Positions 30,998-40,909 of a stretch of DNA of 64,000 nt are shown one piece after another. Position 1 is the stretch's first letter. The number at the start of each line of letters is the position of its first letter. The stretch is from NCBI RefSeq assembly GCF_001297705.1, contig NZ_LIRF01000005.1:62001-126000 (forward strand). Direction: 5' to 3'. The translations under genes were made by a program, and so were the position numbers. A model generated the notes under the pieces. That model was given only the letters and a program-made list of their open reading frames with translations, was not told where the DNA came from and did no database searches. The DNA is from Chryseobacterium sp. ERMR1:04 (GTDB lineage Bacteria > Bacteroidota > Bacteroidia > Flavobacteriales > Weeksellaceae).

Positions 30998-32698
30998 ATG
31001 CAATTATCAGAACAAGAAATCATTAGACGAGAAAAGCTTACGAAGCTTGGTGAAATGGGGATTAATGCTTTCCCTGCGGATGAATATACAATCACAGACA
31101 CTACAGAGTCTATAAAACAGGATTTCTCTGAGAATAAACAGGTGAAGATTGCTGGTAGATTGATGTCCCGTAGGATTCAAGGGAAGGCTTCTTTTGCTGA
31201 ATTGCAGGATTCTACAGGTAAAATTCAGGTATATTTCAACAGAGACGAAATCTGTACAGGAGAAGATAAAACTTTATATAACGAAGTATACAAACATCTT
31301 TTAGATATCGGTGATATTATCGGTATTGAAGGAGATTTGTTTACCACTCAGGTTGGTGAGAAAACAGTTTTGGTTAAAAACTTTACGCTTCTTACCAAAG
31401 CTTTACGCCCTCTTCCTCAGGCTAAAACTGATGATAATGGAGTAGTGCATGATGCATTCAACGATCCTGAGATGAGATACAGACAGCGTTATGTAGATTT
31501 AACGGTAAATCCACACGTAAAAGAAGTTTTCGTAAAAAGAACAAAATTGTTCAATGCGATGAGAACTTTCTTTAATGATGCAGGATATTTTGAAGTGGAA
31601 ACTCCAATCTTACAGTCTATCCCTGGTGGAGCAGCTGCAAGACCGTTTATGACCCATCACAATGCATTGGATATTCCATTATATTTAAGAATTGCGAACG
31701 AATTGTATCTGAAAAGATTGATCGTTGGTGGTTTTGACGGAGTATATGAATTCTCTAAAAACTTCAGAAATGAAGGGATGGACAGAACGCACAACCCGGA
31801 ATTTACAGCAATGGAAATCTATGTAGCGTATAAAGACTACAACTGGATGATGGATTTCACAGAAAAGCTATTAGAATTCTGTGCAACGCAGGTAAACGGT
31901 ACAACTCAGGCAAAATTTGGTGAGTATGATATTGACTTCAAAGCACCTTATCCAAGAGTTTCTATGACAGAAGCAATCATAAAATTCACAGGTTTTGATA
32001 TTACAGGAAAAACTGAGCAGGAATTGTTCGATTTTGCTAAATCTATCGGAATTGAGGTGAACGAAACAATGGGTAAAGGGAAATTAATTGATGAGATCTT
32101 TGGTGAAAAATGTGAAGGAAACTTCATTCAGCCAACTTTCATTACAGATTATCCGATTGAAATGTCACCTCTTACTAAAAAACACAGAAGTAAAGAAGGT
32201 CTTACAGAACGTTTTGAATTAATGGTTTGTGGTAAAGAAATAGCAAACGCTTATTCTGAGCTGAATGACCCTATTGATCAAAGAGAGCGTTTTGAAGAGC
32301 AGTTGAAATTATCTGAGAAAGGGGATGATGAAGCGGGTCAGTTCATAGACGAAGATTTCTTAAGAGCCTTAGAATATGGTATGCCGCCAACTTCTGGTTT
32401 AGGAATTGGAATGGACCGATTAATTATGTTCTTAACCAATAATGCATCTATTCAGGAAGTATTATTCTTCCCTCAAATGAAACCTGAAAAAGCAGTAGTT
32501 CAAATTGAATTAGGAGAAGATGAAAATGCAATCCTTGACATTCTAAAAACTCAGGAAGAGCCGTTTTCTTTAGCTGAAGTGAAAGAAAAAAGCAAGCTTT
32601 CAGGGAAGAAATGGGACAAAGCTTCTAAGACTTTAACTAAAAATAATTTGGTAAAAGTAGAAAAGATTGACGAAAATGTTTTCATGAAACTAGTGTAA
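30998..32698 (+). CDS. lysS: Lysyl-tRNA synthetase, class II, with C-terminal extension
   Basis: 566 residues from the ATG giving MQLSEQEIIRREKL (another ATG is three codons upstream). N-terminal OB fold for anticodon binding (VKIAGRLMSRRIQGKASFAELQD), class II motif 2 FRNEGMDRTHNPEFTAMEIY and motif 3 GLGIGMDRLIMFL. Standard enzymes end soon after motif 3 at about 505 residues; here about 65 more follow (DENAILDILKTQEEPFSLAEVKEKSKLSGKKWDKASKTLTKNNLV), which reads like a small winged helix. A similar extension occurs in other Bacteroidota enzymes; its role is unclear. Confidence 0.95.
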   Translation: MQLSEQEIIRREKLTKLGEMGINAFPADEYTITDTTESIKQDFSENKQVKIAGRLMSRRIQGKASFAELQDSTGKIQVYFNRDEICTGEDKTLYNEVYKHLLDIGDIIGIEGDLFTTQVGEKTVLVKNFTLLTKALRPLPQAKTDDNGVVHDAFNDPEMRYRQRYVDLTVNPHVKEVFVKRTKLFNAMRTFFNDAGYFEVETPILQSIPGGAAARPFMTHHNALDIPLYLRIANELYLKRLIVGGFDGVYEFSKNFRNEGMDRTHNPEFTAMEIYVAYKDYNWMMDFTEKLLEFCATQVNGTTQAKFGEYDIDFKAPYPRVSMTEAIIKFTGFDITGKTEQELFDFAKSIGIEVNETMGKGKLIDEIFGEKCEGNFIQPTFITDYPIEMSPLTKKHRSKEGLTERFELMVCGKEIANAYSELNDPIDQRERFEEQLKLSEKGDDEAGQFIDEDFLRALEYGMPPTSGLGIGMDRLIMFLTNNASIQEVLFFPQMKPEKAVVQIELGEDENAILDILKTQEEPFSLAEVKEKSKLSGKKWDKASKTLTKNNLVKVEKIDENVFMKLV

Positions 32699-32729
32699 AA
32701 CGTGATAACATCATCAAATAAATAATAAG

Positions 32730-32759
32730 AAATCCTGAAATTATTTTCAGGATTTTTTT
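32730..32759 (+). terminator. Terminator of lysS
   Basis: Perfect 11-bp stem AAATCCTGAAA / TTTCAGGATTT with a 4-base loop, followed by T residues. Confidence 0.9.
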
Positions 32760-32813
32760 GTTTTTATGAACTATAAATTGGTATTTTCCGTTTTCTAAAA
32801 AACTTTCCAACTG

Positions 32814-33638
32814 ATGAAATTTATTCTTTTTTGCCTTATGCTTTTCTCTTTCATCAGGATTGATGCACAAATGCTGGCTTCTGTCTATTTTAAACATAAC
32901 CGATATGAACTGAGTTCTGAATCTAAACAGAAATTAGATAGTTTGGCTCGCTTAGACAACAATCTCACGTTTAGAATTTTTGGAAATTGCGATCCTTCAG
33001 GAAGTGCTGGCTATAATAAAGTACTATCGGAAAAAAGAGCCAACGCAGTCAGTAAATATTTACAGGAAAAAATAAAAAATAGGAACAATTTACAAAGTAC
33101 GGCGGGGCTGGGTGATGAAAAACAAATTAATGATAGCAGTACAGAAGAGCTGCGCGGGAAAAATAGAAGAGTAGATGTATTTATTGAAAAGGCATTTGCT
33201 CAAGGCGAAAAAATTTCGCAGAAAGCATTTGCAAGTTTCTTGAGCGTACAAATCTCTCAAATGAAAATTAAAGAAACTTTTTCCCTGCCTGATGTTAATT
33301 TTATAGGAAATCGTCATGTTTGGCTTCCAAACGGTAATCAAAGTCTTACTCAACTTTTTAACATATTAAAGGATAATCCGACCTTAGAGATCGAGTTGCA
33401 GGGACATATTTGCTGTGATTACGATAACTTTGACGGTAGAGATATTGATTCTGGAACCTTTAATCTTTCGTGGACAAGGGCCAATGTTATCAAGGAGTTT
33501 CTGCAAAACCAAGGAATTGATGCTGCCCGAATAAAAGCAGTAGGGCTTGGTCATCTTAATCCTTTAATTTATCCTGAACGTACAGAAGAAGATCGGATTA
33601 AGAACAGGAGAGTTGAAGTAGTTGTACTAAAAAAGTAA
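32814..33638 (+). CDS. Exported protein with two OmpA-like peptidoglycan-binding domains
   Basis: 274 residues. Signal peptide MKFILFCLMLFSFIRIDAQ, then two OmpA C-terminal-like domains in tandem. The first (about 22-120) has VYFKHNRYELSSESKQKLDSLA ... FGNCDPSGSAGYNKVLSEKRANAVSKYL and ends RGKNRRVDVFI. The second (about 160-274) has LEIELQGHICCDYDNFDG ... SWTRANVIKEFLQNQGIDAARIKAVGLGHLNP and ends RIKNRRVEVVV; D-x-x-G and N-R-R-V residues that grip diaminopimelate are largely kept. No beta-barrel, so it is periplasmic, probably holding the outer layer to peptidoglycan. Two domains without a barrel is unusual for the family. Confidence 0.85.
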   Translation: MKFILFCLMLFSFIRIDAQMLASVYFKHNRYELSSESKQKLDSLARLDNNLTFRIFGNCDPSGSAGYNKVLSEKRANAVSKYLQEKIKNRNNLQSTAGLGDEKQINDSSTEELRGKNRRVDVFIEKAFAQGEKISQKAFASFLSVQISQMKIKETFSLPDVNFIGNRHVWLPNGNQSLTQLFNILKDNPTLEIELQGHICCDYDNFDGRDIDSGTFNLSWTRANVIKEFLQNQGIDAARIKAVGLGHLNPLIYPERTEEDRIKNRRVEVVVLKK

Positions 33639-33913
33639 AAATTCAAAGAATAGGAAAGATTGAAGATTTCTTAGAGAAGGTTTCTCTAGATAGATTCATA
33701 CAAGCCCTATTAATTAGTTAGATTTATACCATTGAAAGATCATTAATGATAATTTTATTTTGAATTTATTATTTATTTGTTAAAATTTTATTTAACGTGT
33801 GTATTTTGTAATTTATTTAACATTAAATTATGTTTTAATTAAGTTTACTAATGTTTAAGTGTAATTAATGTAATTTATTTTGTTTGAAGTTATTCTTTTC
33901 ATTACATTTGAAT
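33639..33913. other. Gene-free AT-rich region upstream of gltB
   Basis: 275 bases, very AT-rich with several TTTAAC and TAATTTATTT tracts; no exact TAnnTTTG box, hairpin or repeat that I can support. Probably holds the gltBD promoter and any nitrogen-responsive control site. Confidence 0.4.
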
Positions 33914-36900
33914 ATGATGATGAAAAAAATAATGAAAAAAGCCCCCGATAATTCCCCGAAAAACTATGGACTCTATCAACCTGAATTTGAGTTTGATTCC
34001 TGTGGAGTTGGCTTTGTAGCCAATATAAAAGGAGTAAAGAGTTATAAAATTATAAGTGATGCCATTACCATGCTCGAAAATATGGAGCATCGTGGTGCTA
34101 CAGGATATGAAAGCAATACAGGCGATGGTGCCGGAATTCAGATTCAGATCCCACATGAGCTTTTGTATGATGAAGCATTAAATTATGGAACCGATTTGCC
34201 GGGACCTGGTTATTATGGAGTAGGAATGTTATTCTTTCCTCAGAATAATTTTATCAGAGAAGAATGCAAAGAAATCATAGCACAATCAGCCGAAAAACTA
34301 AATCTTAAAATCCTAGGATATCGTCCGGTTCCGGTAAATAATATAGAATTGGGTGATTTGGCAAAAAGCGTTGAACCTGTAATGGAAATGTTATTTGTAG
34401 AACGTCCTTTTGATATTGAAACCGAAAAAGATTTTGAACGGAAACTTTTTGTTTTCAAAAATTATATTTCTCACCAAAGTACAAGCGTTACCAATAATGA
34501 TCCTATAGGCTTTTATGTAGCTTCGTTTTCCTGTAAAAAACTGATTTACAAAGGTCAGTTAAGAAGTATTCAAATCAGAAATTATTTTAAAGATCTTACA
34601 AATCCTAAAATTCGTTCTGCATTTGGAATGGTACATTCACGCTTTGCAACAAATACGTCGCCCACTTGGGGGTTGGCGCAGCCCTTTAGATTTTTGGCCC
34701 ATAATGGGGAAATTAATACCATTGGGGGAAATCTTAATTGGCTAAAGTCTTCTGAAAAAGTATTTACAAGTCCGTTGTTTACTCCACAAGAGATGGATAT
34801 GATTCTTCCTTTAACAAAACCGGGGCAATCTGATTCTTCCTATCTTGACAATATGGTTGAGTTGCTTTATCATTCCGGACGATCCCTTCCGCATACGATG
34901 ATGATGTTGATTCCCGAAGCATGGGATGGTCATACTCAAATGGAGCAGTATAAAAAAGATTTCTATGAGTTTCATGCCTGTTTAATGGAACCTTGGGATG
35001 GTCCGGCCTCTATATCATTTACGGATGGAGATATTATTGGAGCCACTTTAGATAGAAACGGATTGCGCCCTTCAAGATATTGCGTAACCTCTGATGATTT
35101 GGTGGTCATGGCTTCAGAATCTGGAGCGTTGTCTGTGGATCCTAAAAAAGTAATTAAAAGAGGCCATCTTCAGCCCGGAAAAATGTTCTTAGTCGATTTA
35201 AAAAAAGGAAAGATTATCAGTGATGATGAGCTGAAAAAAGAGATTTGTACTTCTCAGCCTTATCATGAATGGTTGGACAAAATGAAAATCAATATTGATG
35301 AATTACCCAATCCTAAAATCCGGTTTAATAAACTCGAGTCTGAGGATATTTTTAAGAGTCAGAAAGTATTTGGATATTCACGGGAAGACCTTGATGTAGT
35401 CATTAAAGAAATGGCTTCTAATGGTAAAGAACCAATTGGATCTATGGGGTTTGATGTGCCTTTAGCGGTGTTGAGTGAAAAGCCTCAGCATTTAAGTTCT
35501 TATTTTAAACAGCTATTTGCACAGGTAACCAATCCTCCTATTGATCCGATCCGTGAAAAGTTGGTGATGTCTTTAAAAACCATTATCGGTGGAAATGGAA
35601 ATCTTTTAAAAGAGGATAAAAATTTCGCCCATTCTATTAAGCTGGAAAATCCGATTATTAATAATAAACAACTTGAAAAATTAAGAAGTGTAGATACCGG
35701 AAAATTTCAAGCGAAAACCATTTTTACGTATTTTAATGCTGACGGTAAACAAGGAAGTTTGAAAAAAGCGGTGGACCGACTTTGCAGATATGCCGTGGAT
35801 GCCGTAGATGATGGTTTTGAAGTGATCATTCTTTCCGATCGATCATTAGATTCTCAGCATGCTGTGATTCCTTCTCTGTTGGCGTGTTCGGCGGTTCATC
35901 ACCATTTAATCAGAAAAGGAATTCGTAGAAAAATTGGCCTGGTGATGGAAGTAGGTGATGCTTGGGAAGTTCATCATTTTGCAACTTTACTTGGGTTCGG
36001 CGCAACGGCAATTAACCCGTATCTGGCGTTGGCAAGTATTCGACAGATGTTTAATGAAGGAGCATTTGGAGAAAATAACGACTTGGAACAACTGAAAGAA
36101 AATTATAAAAAAGCAGTCGGAGATGGACTTTTAAAGATATTTTCAAAAATGGGAATTTCTACATTACAGTCTTATCACGGTGCTCAGATCTTTGAGATTA
36201 TAGGATTGAATAAATTAGTAGTAAGTACTTGTTTCACAGGAGCCGTTTCGAGAATTGAAGGAATTGGTTTTGATGAAATTGCAAAAGAAGCTTTGATTAA
36301 ACATCTTGATGCGTATGGAAAAGATGCGGTAAAGTATATTTTAGATACGGGAGGAATTTATCAATGGCGGCATAACAGTGAATACCACCAGTATAATCCC
36401 CAATCCGTTCATTTTTTACAACAGTCTACCTGGAATAATGATTATAGTATTTTTAAAAAATATTCAAGGCTTATTAATCAGCAAACAGATAATGCATCGG
36501 TATTGAGAGGGTTGTTGGAATTTAAAAATGATAGAGAAGCCATTCCTTTGGAAGAAGTGGAATCTGTTAAGAATATTTTAAAACGCTTTGCCACAGGAGC
36601 GATGTCTTTTGGTTCTATTTCTTGGGAAGCACATACAATGCTGGCCATTGCGATGAACAGAATCGGTGCTAAAAGCAATACCGGAGAAGGCGGAGAAGAT
36701 GAAGATCGATATATTCTTAATGAAAATGGGGATAATTTACGGTCAGCCATTAAGCAGATTGCTTCTGGAAGATTCGGAGTGACGGCTAGATATCTGGCTG
36801 AAGCAGACGAAATACAAATTAAAATGGCCCAAGGAGCAAAACCTGGAGAAGGTGGGCAATTACCTGGAGATAAAGTTGATTCATGGATTGGTAAAACGAG

Positions 36901-38452
36901 ACATTCAACGCCGGGAGTTGGGCTGATTTCGCCACCACCACATCATGATATTTATTCTATTGAAGATTTAGCACAGCTTATTTTCGATTTAAAAAATGCC
37001 AATCGTGAGGCGGTAATTTCGGTAAAGCTTGTCTCAAAAGCAGGCGTAGGAACAATTGCTTCGGGAGTAGCTAAAGCAAAAGCAGACCATATTTTAATCT
37101 CAGGATATGATGGTGGAACTGGTGCTTCTCCGTTAGGCTCTATGCGCCATACAGGTTTACCTTGGGAGTTGGGGTTGTCTGAAATGCATCAGACGTTAAT
37201 TAAAAATAAGTTGAGACAGCGAGTGACAATTCAGGCAGACGGGCAGGTTAAAACAGGTAGAGATCTAGTGATAGCCACATTATTGGGAGCAGAAGAATGG
37301 GGGATTGCCACCTCAGCACTTATTGTGGAAGGTTGTATTTTGATGAGAAAATGTCATTTGAATACATGTCCTGTAGGGATAGCCACTCAAAATAAAGAAT
37401 TAAGAAAAAAATTCAATGGAAAGGCGGAGCATTTGGTGAATTATTTCACTTTTCTTGCCATGGAAGTTCGCGAGATTATGGCGAGCTTAGGTTTCAGAAC
37501 GATTGATGAAATGGTGGGGCAGTCGCAATGCCTTGAGAAAAAATCAGATATTAAATTCTGGAAACATCAGCATATAGATGTAAGCAGGCTTCTTCAAAAA
37601 ATAGAAACAGATTTACCGATTATTAAATCTGAAAAACAAGATAAAGATTTAGATACTTCGATCTCTTGGAAAATGTTGGAAGCAGCTCAGGAGGCTCTTC
37701 AAAACAATACTACAATGGAAAAAGGGTTTGAAATTAAAAATACCGACCGTACCGTAGGAACCATTCTTTCTCATGAACTGACCAAGATTTATAAATCTGA
37801 AGGAATGAAAGATGATTCTTTAAAGTTTAGCTTTAGAGGAACAGCTGGGCAAAGTTTTGGAGCCTTCTGCAATAAAGGAATCACAATGATGCTGGAGGGA
37901 GATGCCAATGACTATTTCGGAAAAGGACTTTCAGGAGCGAAGTTGGCTGTTTTTCCAGATAAAGAAGCAATCATTAAAGCTCATGAAAATACGATTATTG
38001 GAAATGTAGCACTGTATGGAGCAACTTCAGGGAAAGCATTTATCAATGGAATGGCAGGTGAGCGTTTTGCCGTTAGAAATTCTGGTGCAATTGCCGTAGT
38101 TGAAGGAATTGGAGATCATGGGTGTGAATATATGACAGGAGGAACCGTCTTGGTTTTAGGAAGTGTCGGACGAAATTTTGGAGCAGGAATGAGCGGTGGT
38201 ATTGCCTATGTTTGGGATACATCTAAGGTGTTAAAGAAGAACTTCAACCCTGATATGGCCGATTTGGAGGAGATTACCAAAGAAGATGAAACACTGATTC
38301 TGAGTTTGATTCAAGAGCATTTTGAAAATACCGGAAGCCAGTTAGCAAAATATTTATTGAGTGATCTGGAAAATAATGTTAAATATTTTATCAAAGTATA
38401 TCCTAGGGATTATAAAAAAGTAATTGAGAATCAGCTAAATATTGTTAAGTAA
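33914..38452 (+). CDS. gltB: Glutamate synthase, large subunit
   Basis: About 1512 residues from the first of three adjacent ATGs (33914). Makes two glutamates from glutamine and 2-oxoglutarate. The N-terminal glutaminase begins after a propeptide at the nucleophile Cys in FEFDSCGVGFVANIKG (Cys30). FMN domain: EGGEDEDRYILNENG ... QIKMAQGAKPGEGGQLPG and GYDGGTGASPLGS. The 3Fe-4S cysteines are in ILMRKCHLNTCPVGIATQ. The C-terminal GXGXG beta-helix contains FGAGMSGGIAYVWD. A TTG 30 bases upstream would only extend the propeptide. Stop and gltD start share bases. Confidence 0.96.
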   Translation: MMMKKIMKKAPDNSPKNYGLYQPEFEFDSCGVGFVANIKGVKSYKIISDAITMLENMEHRGATGYESNTGDGAGIQIQIPHELLYDEALNYGTDLPGPGYYGVGMLFFPQNNFIREECKEIIAQSAEKLNLKILGYRPVPVNNIELGDLAKSVEPVMEMLFVERPFDIETEKDFERKLFVFKNYISHQSTSVTNNDPIGFYVASFSCKKLIYKGQLRSIQIRNYFKDLTNPKIRSAFGMVHSRFATNTSPTWGLAQPFRFLAHNGEINTIGGNLNWLKSSEKVFTSPLFTPQEMDMILPLTKPGQSDSSYLDNMVELLYHSGRSLPHTMMMLIPEAWDGHTQMEQYKKDFYEFHACLMEPWDGPASISFTDGDIIGATLDRNGLRPSRYCVTSDDLVVMASESGALSVDPKKVIKRGHLQPGKMFLVDLKKGKIISDDELKKEICTSQPYHEWLDKMKINIDELPNPKIRFNKLESEDIFKSQKVFGYSREDLDVVIKEMASNGKEPIGSMGFDVPLAVLSEKPQHLSSYFKQLFAQVTNPPIDPIREKLVMSLKTIIGGNGNLLKEDKNFAHSIKLENPIINNKQLEKLRSVDTGKFQAKTIFTYFNADGKQGSLKKAVDRLCRYAVDAVDDGFEVIILSDRSLDSQHAVIPSLLACSAVHHHLIRKGIRRKIGLVMEVGDAWEVHHFATLLGFGATAINPYLALASIRQMFNEGAFGENNDLEQLKENYKKAVGDGLLKIFSKMGISTLQSYHGAQIFEIIGLNKLVVSTCFTGAVSRIEGIGFDEIAKEALIKHLDAYGKDAVKYILDTGGIYQWRHNSEYHQYNPQSVHFLQQSTWNNDYSIFKKYSRLINQQTDNASVLRGLLEFKNDREAIPLEEVESVKNILKRFATGAMSFGSISWEAHTMLAIAMNRIGAKSNTGEGGEDEDRYILNENGDNLRSAIKQIASGRFGVTARYLAEADEIQIKMAQGAKPGEGGQLPGDKVDSWIGKTRHSTPGVGLISPPPHHDIYSIEDLAQLIFDLKNANREAVISVKLVSKAGVGTIASGVAKAKADHILISGYDGGTGASPLGSMRHTGLPWELGLSEMHQTLIKNKLRQRVTIQADGQVKTGRDLVIATLLGAEEWGIATSALIVEGCILMRKCHLNTCPVGIATQNKELRKKFNGKAEHLVNYFTFLAMEVREIMASLGFRTIDEMVGQSQCLEKKSDIKFWKHQHIDVSRLLQKIETDLPIIKSEKQDKDLDTSISWKMLEAAQEALQNNTTMEKGFEIKNTDRTVGTILSHELTKIYKSEGMKDDSLKFSFRGTAGQSFGAFCNKGITMMLEGDANDYFGKGLSGAKLAVFPDKEAIIKAHENTIIGNVALYGATSGKAFINGMAGERFAVRNSGAIAVVEGIGDHGCEYMTGGTVLVLGSVGRNFGAGMSGGIAYVWDTSKVLKKNFNPDMADLEEITKEDETLILSLIQEHFENTGSQLAKYLLSDLENNVKYFIKVYPRDYKKVIENQLNIVK

Positions 38453-39888
38453 TGGGAAAGACAGATGGATTTTTATTGTATGAGCGGGAGCTTCCTTCTA
38501 AATTAAAAGCCGAAGAAAGGGTAAAGAACTATGAAGAATTTATTCAGAAACCTTCAGATGATCAACTGAATTGTCAGGGAGCGAGATGTATGAATTGTGG
38601 GATTCCCTTTTGCCAGAGCGGTTGTCCTCTTGGAAATTTGATTCCGGAGTTTAATGATGCGGTGTATCAAAAACAATGGGAAAAAGCATATAATGTTTTA
38701 ATATCAACCAATAATTTTCCTGAATTTACGGGGCGGGTTTGTCCGGCTCCATGTGAAAGTTCATGTGTTTTGGGAATTAATGATGATCCGGTAACGATTG
38801 AAGAGATCGAGAAAAATATTATTGAAATTGCTTTTGAGAAAGGATTTGCCAAACCAAGAATTCCGGAATTTCGAACAGGAAAGAAAGTGGCGGTTGTTGG
38901 TTCAGGACCTGCGGGTTTAGCAGCGGCGTATCAATTAAATCAATTAGGGCATTCGGTTACTGTTTTTGAGAAAGATCCTGAAATAGGAGGATTGTTAAGA
39001 TTTGGAATTCCTGATTTTAAATTAGATAAACATATTGTGGAACGCCGTGTTCAATGGATGAAAGAGGAAGGAGTAAAGTTTCGTACGAACGTAAATGTAG
39101 GAGCAGACTATTCTGCAGAACAATTGAATCGTAGTTTTGATGCGATTGTTCTGGCCTTAGGAAGTACGGTTCCTAAAAAACTCTTGATTCCTAATTATGA
39201 TGCTAAAGGAATTTACTTTGCAATGGATTTCTTGAAACAAAGTAATAAAAAAGTAAGCGGAATTTCTTTTGATGAAGAAGAGATCAACGCAAAAGGAAAA
39301 AAAGTAGTCGTAATAGGAGGTGGTGATACCGGATCTGATTGTATAGGAAACTCTAATCGCCAAGGTGCTGAGGTGGTGTACCAAATTTATTATAAGCCTA
39401 TGCAGCCAACAGAAAGAGACGAAACCATGCCTTGGCCAACATATCCTGCTCTTTTACAGATTACCTCATCGCATGAAGAGGGTTGTGATCGTAAATGGTC
39501 GGTAAATTCTAAAGAGTTTATAAAAGATGAACAAGGAAATTTGAAAGGGGTTCGTCTTGTTGAAGCAGAATGGACAAAAAATCCAGACAGTGGCAATTGG
39601 AATCTATATACTGAAAAGCCAAATTCTGAATTTATAATTGAATGTGACCTTGCGTTTATAGCATTGGGATATACCCATGTAGAACATAAAGGGCTTGTAG
39701 AAGCCTTGGATATTCATCTGGACCCAAAAGGTAATCTTATAGGTAACGATAAAGAATATAGAACCAATCAGAGCAAAGTTTTCTCTTGTGGTGATGCCAG
39801 AAAAGGTCAAAGTTTGGTAGTTTGGGCCATCGCGGAAGGAAGACAATGCGCTGAGAAGGTCAACGAATTTTTAAAAATAGAATCTTGA
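38452..39888 (+). CDS. gltD: Glutamate synthase, small subunit
   Basis: 478 residues; passes electrons from NADPH to GltB. N-terminal iron-sulphur cysteines: CQGARCMNCGIPFCQSGCPLGN and CPAPCESSCVLGI. FAD site VAVVGSGPAGLAAAYQLNQLGHSVTVFE, NADPH site VVIGGGDTGSDCIGN, and a final FSCGDARKGQSLVVWAIAEG. Coupled to gltB (TAATG). Its TGA lies inside the left arm of the shared terminator with cydB. Confidence 0.96.
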   Translation: MGKTDGFLLYERELPSKLKAEERVKNYEEFIQKPSDDQLNCQGARCMNCGIPFCQSGCPLGNLIPEFNDAVYQKQWEKAYNVLISTNNFPEFTGRVCPAPCESSCVLGINDDPVTIEEIEKNIIEIAFEKGFAKPRIPEFRTGKKVAVVGSGPAGLAAAYQLNQLGHSVTVFEKDPEIGGLLRFGIPDFKLDKHIVERRVQWMKEEGVKFRTNVNVGADYSAEQLNRSFDAIVLALGSTVPKKLLIPNYDAKGIYFAMDFLKQSNKKVSGISFDEEEINAKGKKVVVIGGGDTGSDCIGNSNRQGAEVVYQIYYKPMQPTERDETMPWPTYPALLQITSSHEEGCDRKWSVNSKEFIKDEQGNLKGVRLVEAEWTKNPDSGNWNLYTEKPNSEFIIECDLAFIALGYTHVEHKGLVEALDIHLDPKGNLIGNDKEYRTNQSKVFSCGDARKGQSLVVWAIAEGRQCAEKVNEFLKIES

Positions 39889-39909
39889 GGTTTACTTCAA
39901 GATTCTATT
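39876..39909. terminator. Bidirectional terminator shared by gltD and cydB
   Basis: Perfect 13-bp stem AATAGAATCTTGA / TCAAGATTCTATT with an 8-base loop, T-rich on one side and A-rich on the other. The gltD stop (39886-39888) is in the left arm and the cydB stop (rc of 39905-39907) in the right arm, so the hairpin serves both convergent operons. Confidence 0.9.
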
Positions 39910-40909
39910 TTCTCAATTTACTGAATGAATACATCAGATAAAACAAAAACGGAAGAATAAACAATGAGCCCAACATCAATGCCCAGCCCAAGGCTGAAAT
40001 TGTTTTTGGTGCTGCTACATGGTATAGTAAAGACAGATGATCACCGTTTCCTAATAAAATAATATTCGGATTATGTTGATAGGTTGCTGCAACCAAAATC
40101 ATAATAATTTGAAATCCTGCCAATGCTCTTACAGGAAGTAGTTTTCTGCTGTTCATAGCACGTAAGATCAATCCCAAAGCAACCGTTGCAAAAAAGATCG
40201 CCATAATTCCCAGAGGCTTTGAGAAAACCCAAGTCACCAACGGAATATTTGAAAGATGAGCGGTTAAAAATACCAATGCTCCGGTAATAACCACAAAAAT
40301 CATTGTCTGTTTTGATTTTTTGATCATTAAGCCTAATTCCAGTCTGTCTGTCGTTTCTCTTAATGCGAAAACGGAAGCCAGATACGCACACAATGAAATG
40401 GTGAAAAATCCTACTGCGACTCCAAACCAATTAAGCCAGCTGAAGATATATAAATCTAAAAATGTTGTAGCATCAGGATTAATAGATCCGGAAACTGTTG
40501 CAGCAGCAATTAATCCCAAAAAGAAAGGGGTTAAAAAGCTGGCATAATAGAAAATATGAGTATACAGCACCTGCCATTTGTCTTGTACCGCATCGTAATG
40601 TCTGAAAGTAAATGCAGTTCCTCTTGCAATAATTCCTAAAAGAAGTAATACTAAAGGAATATGAAGGTAGGTAGAAAGGGTAGTGTAGATTTCTGGAAAC
40701 CCTACGAAAAGAATTACAATAGCAATAATCAACCACATATGATTGGCTTCCCAAACCGGTGCAATAGATTCATACATGATTTCTTTCGTTTTATGGCGGG
40801 CTCTTTTTTTGGTGAAAAGCTCAACAATTCCTGCCCCGAAATCAGCACCACCTAAAATTACATACAAGCAAATGGATAGCCAAAGAAAGCCGATTACAAC
40901 GTAGATCAT
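39905..40909 (-). CDS. cydB: Cytochrome bd-type quinol oxidase subunit II
   Basis: 334 residues with about eight or nine membrane segments. N-terminal LWLSICLYVILGGADFGAGIVELFT, the usual GGADFG signature, then APVWEANHMWLIIAIVILFVGFPEIY (conserved WEANH) and FRHYDAVQDKWQVLY. Pairs with CydA to form terminal quinol oxidase of the inner membrane, giving high oxygen affinity. Overlaps cydA by four bases (ATGA). Confidence 0.95.
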   Translation of the reverse strand: MIYVVIGFLWLSICLYVILGGADFGAGIVELFTKKRARHKTKEIMYESIAPVWEANHMWLIIAIVILFVGFPEIYTTLSTYLHIPLVLLLLGIIARGTAFTFRHYDAVQDKWQVLYTHIFYYASFLTPFFLGLIAAATVSGSINPDATTFLDLYIFSWLNWFGVAVGFFTISLCAYLASVFALRETTDRLELGLMIKKSKQTMIFVVITGALVFLTAHLSNIPLVTWVFSKPLGIMAIFFATVALGLILRAMNSRKLLPVRALAGFQIIMILVAATYQHNPNIILLGNGDHLSLLYHVAAPKTISALGWALMLGSLFILPFLFYLMYSFSKLRK

